A stretch of DNA of 64,000 bases, taken from the NCBI GenBank assembly GCA_028622995.1, contig JAJQJQ010000024.1, forward strand, positions 3,658,001-3,722,000, read 5' to 3'. The DNA comes from Panagrolaimus kolymaensis. Its lineage: Eukaryota > Nematoda > Chromadorea > Rhabditida > Panagrolaimidae. Numbering within the stretch: position 1 is the first letter of the stretch; every line of letters starts with the position of its first letter. The position numbers and the translations under genes are program-made. The notes beneath the pieces were generated by a model. It searched no databases. It was not told the DNA's origin and worked only from the letters and a program-made list of their open reading frames with translations. Below, piece by piece: positions 39,985-53,583 of the stretch.

Positions 39985-40760
39985 ACAAAATCTTTATAAA
40001 AATGTTTTCTTTGCTATTTTAATCGCTCAATTTCCCGAGTGCAATTTATTTTTTATATATTTTTGATGGTAAATATTTTTTTCCATCATGGCTTTTTTTT
40101 TTAAACTTTTTTTTCGACCAGGGTCTTTCACTTCCTCTCCTTGCTTTTTCTTTTATCAGTAGTGGTGTTTATAACTTTTTTATTGTGTATAAAAAATTTT
40201 AATAAATGCACACAAAATTATTAAAAGACGGATCAATGAATTGGAAAAAAATTCAAATTCTTTCCAAGCAAAACAAAAAAATAAATAAAAATAAAGGATG
40301 AATAAAAAATTTTTGAAATATAATTATTAATTTAAAAAGAGCTCCACTAAGCATTTAAGACACCCAAAGAAATTTTACAGCCTTTATTATTTAAAAGCTT
40401 TATAATTATTGCCAAAAGAAGCTAAACCATTTATAAACAATATTTTTCTTTTTCTTTTTAAAGCCAGGACTTTTTATTTTGCTTCTAAATCAACCACTTT
40501 GATTTTTTTCTTATTTTGAGTAAACTACAAACTCCAAAAAAAAAAATGCTTTGGTCGCTGCTTGATTTTCTTCGTCATTGCTGCTCAAACTTAGTCATTG
40601 ATGACAAAAAAAAACGTTCATATTTCACTTTTATATGTATTTATTTATTTAATGGATTTTTTGTAAATTGATTTTTTCTATTTTATTTTTACATTTTTTG
40701 GTGTCGAAAGGATTTTATTAAAACTAATGGTGTTTATTAAAATAATAAATTTAAAATAAA
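39985..40760. other. Intergenic between collagen 1 and TECPR2
   Basis: T/A-rich; nothing coding seen. Holds the collagen 3' UTR and the TECPR2 promoter. Confidence 0.6.
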
Positions 40761-43700
40761 ATGACTACTAAGCCAGAAACAATTATAAATTCAGCCGAAT
40801 TTTTTCTTGATACTTGTAATGGATTTTTAGAAGAAGTAAGTCAAGCAAATAAAAGCAGTGATCACGTTTTTTAGAATTCTTAAATTTGGTTTTTTACAGG
40901 TTCCTGAAAATTTTGATAATGGCCGAACTCAAATTCAATTTTCCGCAATTAGTGTATCAAAAAATTTCGTGGCTATTGGTTCTGAATGTGGTGCATTATT
41001 TTTATATAATCGAAATTTAAATCGAACTGTTAAACCGTAAGACTTAACTTCCGAAAAGCAAGGAAATAGAATAAAAATTTTAAAGTCGTCCGTTAAATAT
41101 ATTTGCAAAAATTAAGAAAAGATTCGAGACATTTCTGGCTGCAAAAAATATATATATGAAAACTATTTCTTTTAATTTTTTTCACCGTTTTTTATATTCT
41201 TAAATTTTTTCTCTCTCATTAAAATAAAATGGTTGTTTTTTAGTTTGAGAACGAATGATTGTGAATCCGTAACATCCTTAGAATTATATGCTAATGATGA
41301 AGTAAATTATTTGGCAGTTGGACGAAGTTCAGGAACTGTGATAATTATGTGTTTACCATCAGCAGAAAAAAATCGAAAAGTATGTACCGTTTTCAAAGAA
41401 AGTTCCAATGAAATAATTCGATATAGCGAAAGCAATTTTTTTGTTTGGCAAAATTAACTATAATCAAAAAAATTCGAAAATTAACATAAAAATTTCTGAT
41501 TTTTAATATTTTTTAAAACATTCACTCAAAACGAAAAACCTCAAAATTTGGTTCAAAGTTTTAACTATAAAATAATTTTTTTAGCTTCGCCAATCCATTC
41601 AAGATGAAATCCACCGAGGCCAAGCAATAACTTGCGTTCGATGGTCTCCCGATGGAAAGCGACTTTATACCGCTGATATCAGTGGGCAGATTATTGCAAT
41701 CGATGTTGATTTTGATAATGTTTGTTTTTTTTATTTGTTTTTAAAAAAAAAGGAATAGTGAATGATTTAATTATTTTTTAGGAGCTTTACAGTTGCATAT
41801 ATGTCTCAGATAAATCCAATCCTATTCGAGATTTAAATTGTTCAAATGATTATTTAATTTATTGCACTTTCAATGAATGGGGTTTAGTGGAAGCTAAAAA
41901 TATTAAAATTATAAATAATGGAAAAATTGAGGAGCAACAAGATATGTAAGTTTTTGAGGGATTTTTTTGGCTTCAAAATTAGCTGTTTCAAATGGAAAAT
42001 AAAAAAACCCAAAACTTTTCCGAGAAAAATATGCATAATTTTTTATTTTGTTTTTAAAGAAAATTTTTCTTATATATTTTTGAATTTTAGACAAATCATT
42101 GCTTCCATTATTCTGGATGAAGATCCTGCAATTGTGCTTTCAAATGGACAAATAAAATTTATAAATTCAGAGAAAATTTATTTTAATTATTTTGATGAAA
42201 ATGTTGTAACTACAAAATTACCCGATGGAAAAGGATTTTATGATGCAATTTTAAGAAATTTTGAAAATGAGTAAGTTTTTTATCAATGTTTTTGACCTCC
42301 GATGGAAAATCTGGAATTACGATTTTAAGAACACTAATTAATAATTTTTTTAGAACTTCCACTTTCGATGTTGATGATTTTAAAATTGCACATTTCTACC
42401 AAAAAGATTCAAACAATGGATTTTTTTGGGCTTCGGATAAATTATTAATTATTGAATTTCCAACATTAATTTCAAAATGCTTTAATTTTATTAAATTAAC
42501 TGAAAATGATCTTTTTGAGGTTTTAATTTTTTGTCCCGTTCTTGGATAATTATTAGATTTTAGATAGTTGCAGTTACAATTGATTCAAATACAAACGAAA
42601 TATTTATTTTAACTCGGGATCAAAAAGTTTTAAGATTAGCGATTGATAAAGCGGCATTGGAATTATTGGTGGCTAATGGTAAGGCAAATCGTAGAATTTT
42701 GAAAAATCCTCCAAAAAAATAATAAATAGAATTTTAATTATTTTACCATTTTTTTCAGAGCCCAAACCTTCTCAATCAACAGCAACCAATGCAACTTATT
42801 CTATTGTAAATTCATTTATGTCAGCCGCCCAGAATTCTTCATCAATTTTTAGTCGATTTTCTTCGATAAAAGAATTAGAAAAAATTAAAGAAGAACTTCG
42901 AACTAATCCAAGAATCTCAGATTTACAAAATCGTTTTAATGAAGCCATGACTCACGTCGCTGCACAAAGTGCAGAATCCGGAAGTCGATTGGCGAATGAA
43001 TTAATCGATCAATTTAAAAATTCTTCTTTAGCGGGAGATTTTGATTCCACAGCAACAAAATCATGGAAAATTTCTGAACAACAGAAAGATGAAAGATCAG
43101 AAAGTCCAGAAATGCAAGATCCAAACCCAAATCCAATAATAATTCCCTTTGAGCCAATGTCACCCGAAAAAGAATTAATTGTAATTCGAAGGACTAAAAC
43201 TAAAATAAATCCAAAAAGGGATGATTTATATGGAATAAGTCCATCAGAATTAGTTAAAATGAAAAATACTGAAGAATATTTGCAAGAAGCTGAAAATAAA
43301 TTAAATGTCAGCGGTGAATCTGCGGACGCAGCAATTAGTGACGTAGAGGAGCATACATTGGAAGGTTAGTTTTTGACAAAAAATGAAGCTAAAATCATTT
43401 TCGATATTTTTAATTTTATGAGTTTTGGTTTTTTTCGAGAGCTTCGAATAATATAAGAATTTTAAATGCGAAAGGGAACAAAAATTTTTATGATATTTAA
43501 ATTAAATATTTTTGCTTCGGCTGACAAAAAAAAGTGTTATTTTACTCTTTTTTAAATTTTTGATTCTCGATCAGTGATTTTTTTTTGTCAGCAAACAATT
43601 TTGTTATCTAAAAAACAAGCAAAATATTATAATTAAATTTTAATAATTTTCAGCCATAATTAGAGGAGATTATTCTGTAAGGCCACAAACATCTGTGGAA

Positions 43701-46700
43701 GAGAATAACTTAGCAGACAACGATTTAAATGGAACCCAAGCAACTATTAACGCAGAAATACATCCTGAAAATGGAGTATTCGAAATGGCTGTAATCGATG
43801 AAGAAGAGGATGAAAAACTTTTCAACGAAAATGAAAATAATAAAACAACTTTCGTTGTGGAGGTTCCAAATTCAGAAAACCTTGAATATCATATTTCTGA
43901 TTTGGAGCCACGTGAAATGGAAAATGAATCACCCATAAATTTCGATGATGATAGAAAAACACCCGAAGACGACTCATTGTCCGAAGAATCAGAAAATGAA
44001 TCCCTGGAAGCCGCTGCAGCTCGATCGCTAAAACTTGCAGAAAAAGAAATTGAAAAGGAGCAAGAAGCAGCGGAATATGATAAAGTTGAAGATATTTCCT
44101 CTGCCATCATTCAACTTCCAATAGAATTACAAACACCCGACTATTCACAAATTTCTAATTTAGCTAATCATCGAACAGATATTTGGAATACTGTAAGCCA
44201 TAAATTTTTTTTCTTGCCGAAACCAAAAATATTTTATTTTTAGTTTTCTTTACCATTTACGATTTCTGATTTTGATGTGTCTTCAAGTTATATAGTAATT
44301 ATTCCAAGGAAGCATTTACTTTATTATCCCCATTATCGAATATTGGATGTAATTCAAAATGGTTTACGTGGAGGTGGATGGACGCCTTTGAAAATGGGAG
44401 CAAGCCAAATTGCAGTAAATGGTAGGTTTTTTAATTCCGATAGCAAACAATTTTGAACATTATTGCTCAATCTTTTTTATTACTTTTTTATGAATTTGAA
44501 AGTAAACAATTTTGAACAATAATTTGCAATTTTTACTTACTCTCTGATCGACAGTAAGCAATTTCAAAGATTAATTTGCAATTTTTGATTACTTTCACTA
44601 AATTTTTCTCTGTAATTTTCGAAAAACAAAATAGTAAATTTTTAAAATTAATTTTTTTTAACAAATTTCAGATCAAGGAAATTTATTATGGAAACTTCAT
44701 AAATATAAAGCTTATGCCCCAGATGTAATTGATGAATCGTCGCCCGTATGCGATAAATGGCACACGCAGGCGGATCACGCAAAAATAATTCAAATTTCTT
44801 TAACTTCCAAACATGCTTGGTATTTAACGGAAAATGATATATGTGTGCAAATGTTTTTACCCGATATGGGAATATTGCATCAAACTGATTGTGTTTTTCG
44901 TGTGCATTCTTTAACTGCGAGTGATCACGCGGTTTGGGCTTTAAGATCGGATAAAAATACTTTAATTACGAAAACTGGAATCGATCCACAAATTTGCCCG
45001 ATGGGTGTTGATTGGGTTGAAGATAGTCTTGGTGGACCTACAAGTTTTGTTTCGGTCGCATTATATGATAAAACTGGATTTGGAATAGATTTAAATGGAT
45101 TTTTATGGTTTGTTAATGGCGTGGACGAAAAAAATCCTCTTGGATGTGGTTGCTGGTTTCAGGTATTTCTTTTGCTTTTGTCAAGGCCAAAGTAACATTT
45201 TTTAACAAAATTTTTAAGAATTTTTTGGAAAAGTTTTGAAACGGAAAAATAAATTTAAAACAGCATTAAAAAAGTTTTAAAACACTTAAGAAAAAATTCG
45301 AAAACATAAAAATTGTTTCAAAAAAATCTTAATTTTTTTCGCTCCAAGATAAAATTTTTAAACTTCCATATTTTTGTAGACCTGTTACCCATCAATTTTA
45401 AATACATCACCGCAAATTAAAAAACAATCAATAAAAAATTGGCAATTAAAAGTTTCATCATTGGGTATATTTTTTTCTGTTGGAAGACATTTAATTGCTG
45501 CTATGCAACCTTTAACTGGGCATGTTATTAAACATGTCATTCCTGAAAGATTGTCACTGCATGATAATTTTTCTATTATTTCTGCTTCTGGAAGTAATAA
45601 TGGTAAGATTCGAGTTATTAAAAATTATAAAAAAAGAAAGAATGAAGGATGGCCAATAATTTTTGGCAGTTGCGCTCTTAAATTTTAATTAAATTTTTCG
45701 CTGCAAAAAAATCAAAAGCTTTTCATCAAAAAAAAAGAAAAGAATTTACAGATTTTTTATTTACTTTTTGACTTTCACTAAACCAAAAATTTTCAGCGAT
45801 ATTTGTTTGTCAACCAAATTCAGAAGTATATCATTTTGATCCAAAAACAAAAAACTTATCTTCCATTCCAAGTATAGACACGAATGATTTTTCTATTATT
45901 GCTTTAACAACTGCTTCGAGAAGGCTGTATCTTCTCGATAGTTCAGGAAATATTTATATTCGAAGAGGATTAAATTCTGAACATACACCTTTGGGCCAAG
46001 CATGGGATAAATTAGATACGTATCAAATAAATTCAAAAATTTGTTCCATTGCTGCTTCAATAAATTCTTTATGGATTGTTTCCGATGATGGAAGTATTTT
46101 TATTGCAACGGAAGGCCTAAAAATAGGAAATTCTCCACATTGGGAAAAAATTATTGAACCTAAAATGAGTGGCGGCGGTGTGGCGGCAGATAAAATAAAT
46201 CAAATTCGTTGCAGCCCTTCCGGAAAATATATTTGGATTCTTTCATTTTCCAGCGGTTGAGGTTTTGCAAGATCGGGCATTGATGAAGCTAGCAATCAAT
46301 GGAAAGGAAATTCATGGATTGAAACTCCATTCGACATAAAATTGAGGGATTTGGCGCTTGGTGAAAATGTTATTTGGGGAATTGTACAAAATTCAACTAA
46401 AACTTATCGATTACGAAATTTATCCCCTTCAAATATTGTTGGAATTGGATGGAGACAAATGCCTTTTAATCTCAAAACTATTTCCATCGATGCTACAAAT
46501 GAAAATCGTCTTTGGGGTTTGGATGAAAATGGAAGATTAATTAAACATGAAATGGATATATATCCAAGAAAAAGTTTACCACAACAACAAAATTTAAATA
46601 ATAAACCACCAAATTCAACCACAACTTGTCGTCCATCAACAAGTGGTTCAACTTCGTCAGCTGATTCATGGGCAGATATAGGAAGTAACGGGTATTCACT

Positions 46701-46722
46701 ATGTAAAGAAAAGGATAAATAA
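40761..46722 (+). CDS. TECPR2: TECPR2-like WD40/tectonin protein with one in-frame TGA
   Basis: TECPR2 binds Atg8/LC3 proteins and supports ER exit and autophagosome traffic. Fourteen exons: 40761-40835, 40900-41036, 41244-41379, 41585-41719, 41782-41945, 42091-42270, 42354-42519, 42564-42678, 42759-43364, 43654-44192, 44244-44421, 44672-45162, 45380-45602, 45797-46722; they sum to 1,357 codons including the final stop. N-terminal WD40 propeller (about 25-365, e.g. AITCVRWSPDGKRLYTADISG), acidic low-complexity linker (about 370-750), tectonin repeats (about 752-1315, typical W/TGI motifs such as ITKTGIDPQ and FARSGID), and a C-terminal SWADI that fits a LIR (W1340, I1343). Codon 1203 (46258-46260) is TGA, yet the same frame continues with tectonin sequence and the LIR. 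No intron can remove it. Allele, assembly error, recoding or recent inactivation are all open. Confidence 0.88.
46258..46260 (+). other. In-frame TGA inside the last TECPR2 exon
   Basis: Lies between SFSSG and GFARSGID in the tectonin region. The following base is G. Downstream 153 sense codons stay open and look conserved. See findings. Confidence 0.9.
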
Positions 46723-48452
46723 AAATAAAGATATTAATGGGTTGTAAGAAAAATATTTGTTTATTTTATGTGCTGTTGTGATACAAAAAAGAAAATAAAG
46801 TTGCAAAATGTTTATAGCTAAAATAAAAGGTTTTTTTTATTAACAATTGTTTTATGTGTCGCTGCTTCATTCGTGAAATTACTTTTGAAGTCTGTAATTT
46901 ATCATCAAAAAAAAATTTAAGGTTTAGAAAAAATGTTAAACGATTTTCTATTTTATTTGTATTTTTTGTTTCTTTCATTCACCGATTTTTTTTGACTCCT
47001 CTGTTTTTTCTTTCTTAAAATTTAAAATTTTAAATATAAAAATAATAAACACTCTCTCCTCTCTGTGTTATTATTGGCGCCAAACTATCTGGGTCATAAA
47101 TAATTTTAAAAATATTTTAGTCACAGATTTTTGTTATCAAATTTATTTTTAAGGATATACAAAAAAAGGGAGGATAAAAATCGTCTTTGGATGATGCGGT
47201 TTATTTTTCTTTTTTTATTTACGACTTTGACCGCCTTTTTTTTCTTTTTCTTTTTTCTTAATCACCTGTATTAGTCGTGAATATAATATGCAATAAGAGA
47301 TGATAAAAAAAAGCGTCATAATTTTTGTTTTTGATTTTTATGTGAAACATGTATACTAAAAAAGAGTAGAAGATCTTTTTACGGAAATCCTTTCAGTTGG
47401 TTGTTTTAACGATGAGCAGCATAAAGTACAAAAATGAAATAAAGAAAATTTTTAATTTACGATTTTGAAAAAAATATGGTTTTAAAAATTAAAAATAGCG
47501 ATTCAGAAAATTTGCAGAAAACTTAATTGTTATTAAACAGATATATGATTAATAAATAATAGCTACAGTATGCTAACCTTTCTTTTTTACAAAAAAAGGG
47601 AAGAGAGTACAGAAAAGGTTTTTTTATGTTTGTTGAACAAATGTAATAACGAAAAGTTGAAATATGGCTATTTTACGAAAAGTCTGAGAACTTATGATTC
47701 GAGCTTTGAAGAATTAAAAGAAACCAAGCCTGCAAGTTTCAGGTTTTAATCAAATTTATCAAAATTAATTTGATTTTAGAAAAGTTTTTTCTTCAAAATT
47801 CTGTAAATGCACATATTTTCGAATGCCTGATTTTTTTCTTTTAAATATTTACAAAATAAATTCCTCGATTCATTTTTATTCATATTTTTTTCGCTCCAGT
47901 TTTTTTCTATGTATTCACTTAAAAAACTCAAAATAACCTTTTTTTCTCGAATTTAATTTTAATCCTTTTTTGGCGCTGCTCCATTTTTTTTTTCTGTTTC
48001 GCCTCCAGAGATCGTAAATGTTTTTTGAGTCATAAAACAAGGCATTAAAAAAACGCTAATTAAAAATAAAATGAACCAAAAAAAATATTTAGAACAAGTT
48101 TCACTCTTTTTAATGTTTTTTTTTTTCATCCACTCTCGAATCCGTAAATAACTCATTTTCGTTGCAAATAAAAAAAACTTTTAAGGGTTTGTGATCTAAA
48201 TTAATTTTCTGTTGAAAATCCTTAAATCTAAAGATCCGCGTCATTTTTTTGTTGTTTTTCTTTCGCATTTTTTTTGGGTTAAAAAAAAGAGACATTTTTG
48301 CAAGCAAAAAATATGGGAGACACGCCTTTCCTTTTTTTCTCTTTGGAACTATAAAAACAACAAAACTTTTAGATAAAAAAATATTAAATCGGAAGATTTT
48401 TTCTATCCGAACCTTTTGGTCGCGGAGAGTTATTTTAGTGGAGGTTGGCATC
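46723..48452. other. Intergenic between TECPR2 and collagen 2
   Basis: AATAAA occurs almost at once after the TECPR2 stop (46724-46729). The rest is A/T-run sequence without supported exons. Confidence 0.6.
48433..48438 (+). promoter_or_regulatory. Probable SL trans-splice acceptor for collagen 2
   Basis: TTTTAG 14 nt before the ATG at 48453, no upstream donor apparent; fits a nematode trans-splice site. It also explains why in-frame ATG and other codons upstream are not used. Confidence 0.45.
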
Positions 48453-49784
48453 ATGAAGATGCATACAATCACATTTATAGCTTCAAGCTTATCTGGAATT
48501 GTATTATTTATTTGTATGTTAGCTATGTGTTTAATTCATTCAGATGTTAAAACAATTTGGAATGAATTAAATATAGAAATGGATGAATTTAAAATTTTCA
48601 CTGATGATTTATGGAATGATTTAATTATTATTGGACGAAATAAACAAAAAATACACAATAACCTTCGCCACAAGCGTCAATATGACGAAGAAAATGATAA
48701 AAAAGTTAAAACTTCAGCCGGAGTTAGTGCTTCAAATCCAATAATTGGAGTCCAACCTCCAGCGCCACCCATTGGTGGAGCTTCACCTCCCGGAAGTAGT
48801 TCAGCCCCACCCGATCATTGCGCATGTAAACTTGGAAAAGAAAATCAATGCCCTCCTGGTCCTCCAGGTCCCAAAGGATTACCCGGTTCTCCAGCTCCTG
48901 ATGGAAAGGATGGAGTTGATGGACTTCCAGGTAAGAATAAATAAATTTTCTTTATAGTAAACTAGGAAAAATTTAAACTTTAAGTTTTGATTTTGTAATT
49001 GTAAAAAATCTAAAAATTTAAATTAGTTTTTAGAATATAAAGTTTTAATTTTCCATTTTTGAGCTTTCTAGAAACACAAATTTTTAAAAAAAAGTGTTTC
49101 AAAAATTAAACAACAATGTATTTTTAGGCCTCGATGCTGATGATTATACTCCTCAACAAGACTTTAGTGGATGCTTTAATTGCCCTCGAGGACCTCAAGG
49201 AAATCCAGGACCTATTGGAAAAAGTGGTCAACGTGGTATGAAAGGTGCGGATGGAAGAAATGGGCAAATGGTAAATTAAAAAAAGCAAATTTGCATATTT
49301 AAACTAAATATTTTTTTATTCTAGGGTCGAGATGGCCAACCTGGTCGACCTGGAGAAATGGGACCTCCCGGGCTTCCTGGACCTATAGGTTTGCCAGGTC
49401 CTGTTGGCGAACGTGGAACAAATGGAATGAAACCCATTGGACTTAAAGGACCTAAAGGGAATAAAGGACCTCGAGGACCAGCAGGGCCAGAAGGTCCACC
49501 TGGAAATGCAGCAAGTCAAGGCCCTCCTGGGCCACAAGGTCCTCAAGGAGGTCCAGGTGTTCCAGGACCTGAAGGAGATATCGGTCAACCAGGGGATGAA
49601 GGAACTGAAGGTCGTCCAGGTAATTATTTCACATTTTTAATTTTAAACTTTCCTCAAAACTAAAAAACATTTTTTAATTTTTGCAGGAAGAGATGCAAAT
49701 TATTGTCCATGTCCTCTTCGAGCCAATGGTGCCATTCATGGTGGAGGCAATAATGCCGCCAACTATAATAATCGACGTTCTTAA
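48453..49784 (+). CDS. Nematode cuticle collagen, YCPCP-type C terminus
   Basis: Secreted cuticle structural protein. Four exons: 48453-48930, 49128-49270, 49325-49619, 49687-49784 (337 aa). N-terminal signal-anchor (about 5-30), a cuticle-collagen N domain, furin-like site RHKR (about residue 75), Pro/Ser-rich linker, Cys pairs CAC and GCFNC, Gly-X-Y blocks (notably [16 protein letters not shown] and later blocks) with short interruptions, and an ending with [11 protein letters not shown] plus a Gly/Asn-rich tail. The YCPCP ending resembles one of the common C. elegans col groups and differs from collagen 1. All internal introns are short and splice between Gly-X-Y units or within a Gly codon. 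The start follows a likely trans-splice acceptor; upstream frame lacks collagen features. Confidence 0.93.
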
Positions 49785-51258
49785 AAATAAATTTTAAGCT
49801 TTTAACAAAAATTTCAAAGTGAGACGCGGTGGAAAAGAAAAAATGATGATGACGATGATGACAAAAAAACTAACAAAAAACACTTTTTTATTTTATTTTT
49901 TTTACTTATGAGATTTTGGGATTCCCAGAAGATGTGACAAATTTAAGCGACGAGGACAATGTAAAATAAAAGTTCGATATTCCCAGTTTTTTGTTCTAAA
50001 ACAAAAGTAAAACATTAAAACATAAAATTACCATGCGATCTTAGAATTTTTTAGTACAGTAATTTATGCAATTACAAAACGTGTTTTAAAAGAAAAAATC
50101 AATTTCTCTCTCATACTCAAACAACTTTTTTTAAAAAGGCAGTGTTTGTTGTTCAACATTGAAATAAAGAGAGATATTTGTCCGAAAGAAAGAAAAGGCA
50201 AAAATGCCATTAAAATATCAAAGTCTTTTAGCGATTAGTCGTTTTTGTAACATAAAAATCCATCGATTATTGAACAATAAGGATGAACTTCGTAAATGAA
50301 AAACATACATTGCTTCAGCCACCACATTTTTAGCAACTTTCAATTTCAAACATAATTTTTTTACTCTTTTTTGAATTTTTTTCTTTCATGAATAAAAAAT
50401 AAAGAAAAACTAATAATAAAATTTGCAAGATTGAATCAGTTTTTTGGTTGAAAATGAATAATTTATTTGAATAAAAAGTTTTATAATTGTTTATTGTTTA
50501 TCGCCAATCAAAATTTTTTTTCTCTCTTCCAATTTCCATTCATCGCATACCTTTAGAGGGGTTATCAAATTTGATGTAATGTTAAAGAAAGCTTTTTTTG
50601 TGAGTTAAAAATGTTTATTTATTTATTATTTTTTTATCTTTCTTCATTTCAAAATTATAAAAAAAAGTAACCAAATACCGAAGTTGCAAAGAATCTTCAT
50701 ATTTAATGCAATCGATCGAAACAAGGCTCGATGGAAATCAAAGTTTGTTGCAAATCAATTTGAAGCAAAAAAATATCAGATTATTATTAGACAATACAAT
50801 ACATAAAAAAAGTTAGAGATAAATATTCTCGTATCCATTATCATTCATTATTACCAACATAAAAAAAAGTGGAAGACGACAAGCGCAAAATAAAAAAAAA
50901 GTAACTTTTAATTTAAAAAAAGGGTGTAAAAAACGAATATTTATGTACAAAAAAATCAATAAAAAAAGAACTTATTAAAAAATTTACAACAAAATTTTAT
51001 TTTTACTAAAACAAACATGTAAATAAAAAAATGACTATCAAACTAGCGATGAAAGAACGAAAGGGAAGTAATTTTTTTAGATATTTTTTTTTCTTGGATA
51101 ATTTTTTCTTTAAATGTGTGATAACAAAAAAAAGTTCAAAATACTTTAAGGAAGAAGGGCGAAGACTTGACAAAATTAAAGAAATTAAAATAAAATCGCT
51201 TAGATAAATTTTAGATTATTATTTTATTATTATTAAAAAAAGTTGTAAAAATTTATTT
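49785..51258. other. Convergent 3' spacer between collagen 2 and asparagine synthetase
   Basis: A/T-rich, with the 3' UTRs of both genes; no supported coding or RNA gene. Confidence 0.6.
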
Positions 51259-53583
51259 TTATGCAACACCGGAAAATTTTGCTGATCCCGTGGATCGTCT
51301 TCGAAAGCGTACAGCTTCAATGTTTAAAAGGTCATCTTTGCAATTTTCTTTTTCATCAGTTAAATGCCAAGCAGCAGTTCTGAAAAATTATAAAAATTAT
51401 AAATTGACACCAAAAATTTTTATTCTATGGAAGCCCTTTGCCTTCTGTATCACCTATCTCCGGGCAAAATGTCGCTAATGAAGTTTTAAATAATAGACAT
51501 ACCTATAAACTTTAGTATGTATGATAGTATCCATTTTTTCAATAGAATAAAATTCTTCAAATAATGATCGATACCAATATTCTTCTTTAGTTTCGGGTGA
51601 TTTCCATGGGAATGTTTCAGCTCGTAATTCATACTTTTCATCTGAGATTAATTTAGAACAATGTTCTTGAACAACATCACCCAAATCAATTTTACCCAAA
51701 GCTTCTGCAAACCCTTCTTTACTTCTCCATAAAACTTCATTGGGTAGCCATCCTTCAAAAGCACTACGAAGAACATATTTTTCAAGTTTATTTGGAATGA
51801 GTTTAAAATTGGGTGGAAGTTTAGCAACGCATTCAATAAATTTTTTATCCAAAAATGGTACACGAATTTCTAATCCATGACACGAAGTGGATCGATCACA
51901 TCTAAGTACATCATATTGATGTAAATGTTTCATTCGACGAAGAGATTCTCGATGTAAATGTGATGCAGTTGGGGCACGTTGCATATATGCATATGAACCA
52001 AAAAGTTCATCTGCTCCTTCACCAGAGAGAAGAACTTTTACATCACTCGTGGCAGCAATATGTCTGCAAAGAAGATAATGGGCAATCCCGCATCGAATAA
52101 TTAATGGATCAAATGTTTCAAGAGCATAAACCACTTCAGGAATAATATCAAGACAATCTTGAGGAGTAATAACAAGAATTTTATGTGGAATATCAAGATA
52201 TTCAGCGACGAGTCGAGCATTTTCAAGATCTGGTGAATCTTCAAAACCAACTGAAAATGCGATGGGTTTTTCATGGAGGAGTTTGCTAGCAATGGAAGCG
52301 ATGAGGGAACTATCCAAGCCACCAGATAACATGAAACCAAAATGTCGATTTCCCATAAGTCGTTTTTCAACTGCATTAATAAGAAGGGTTCTGACTGCAT
52401 TCTGAAACAAAAAAATTAATATAAATTTAATAATTTTTGTTTATTTTTTTTTGCTTTTTTTGCCTATCGTTTTCTCTAATTTGGTTGCACAAAATTCCAG
52501 TAAAAAAGTGTTTTTTTTGTTTAAAACCTATTTTTTACAAACTAAAAAACTCACGATATTTTATTTATTTATTTTTTTGCCTTGGCCGAAAACAAATTTT
52601 ATTTTTTATAATCTGGTCTCAGACATTTTTTTCTGCTTCATCATTTCAAAATAATATATAATATAAACTCTTTCTTTTTTATTTTTTCTCAAGACTGACG
52701 ACGACTGTTTCGTGTCGTCACTCTCTAACTCTCAGATTTATTTTTCGACCAATCCAATAATCAAACAACAAAATTGTGTTCAAAGACAAAAAAAAATCGT
52801 TGTTGATTTTTTAGTCTAATTTTAGAAGAAAAAAATTTTTGAGAGCATAAAAAATATAATTAACGGAAGCAAAAATAAAATAAAAAGGGCAAAACTTAAT
52901 TTAAAAAATTATGTGTTGAGACACCGAAAAAGATAGATACTTACTTGAGCGATGTATAGGGTTGTACGTTCAGGAGTGCTTGGTACAGCATAATATTGTT
53001 GAATGGGAAGAATGGCTGGAGGATTGTGTAAAGGAATTTGAGCGCATGAACCAGGTGGGAAATATTCAAGTCTATCACATAATTTTTCAATTGATTTAAC
53101 TTCTGAACCAAAGATTAAAGCTCCGGTGGAAGTATGGCCATAAAAAAGTGGTCGAACTCCAAGGGGATCTCGTCCAATATAAACATATTTATCATCAGCC
53201 ATAGCAAATGCAAAAACTCCATCCAATGAAGCGCAACATTTTTTAAGATTTCCTTTTGAAGCTAAGAAAGAATGAATGATGGCGGCGCAATCGCTGGCTC
53301 CATTAATTACATCACATTCTTTAATTCCCGATGATTCTTTCAATTGTAAATGATTATATATTTCACCGTTGCATACAACACTCAATTTTTGGCATAGAAT
53401 TGGTTGTTCAGATGGAGCATAACCGGGTTCGACGATGGCCAACCGATGAAAGCCCAACCAAACTTTAGGAGCTACTTTGGAAACCACCGTTAAATCAGGT
53501 CCACGTCCAACAATTTTAAGGAATTCTTTTTCATGAGTATTTGTATCATAATCATCACCCAAAAGAGCCCAAATTCCACACAT
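51259..53583 (-). CDS. asns: Asparagine synthetase (glutamine-hydrolysing)
   Basis: Makes asparagine from aspartate, glutamine and ATP. Three exons: 53583-52945, 52401-51503, 51379-51259 (552 aa, close to the human 561). The N-terminal class II glutaminase starts MCGIWALLG with nucleophile Cys2 after Met removal, and keeps RGPD, GFHRLAIVEP, CNGEIYNH, LDGVFAF and GRDPLGVRPLF. The synthetase half has the ATP pyrophosphatase loop LSGGLDSSLIAS, then GFEDSPDLENAR, LSGEGADELFGSY, LRCDRSTSCHGLEIRVPFLD, LWRSKEGFAEALG, and KEEYWYRSLFEEFY. The C-terminal exon gives a basic RFRRRS tail. The 543-nt intron separates the two catalytic halves. Complete and probably active. C. elegans has two asns genes; which one this matches is not clear. 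Confidence 0.96.
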
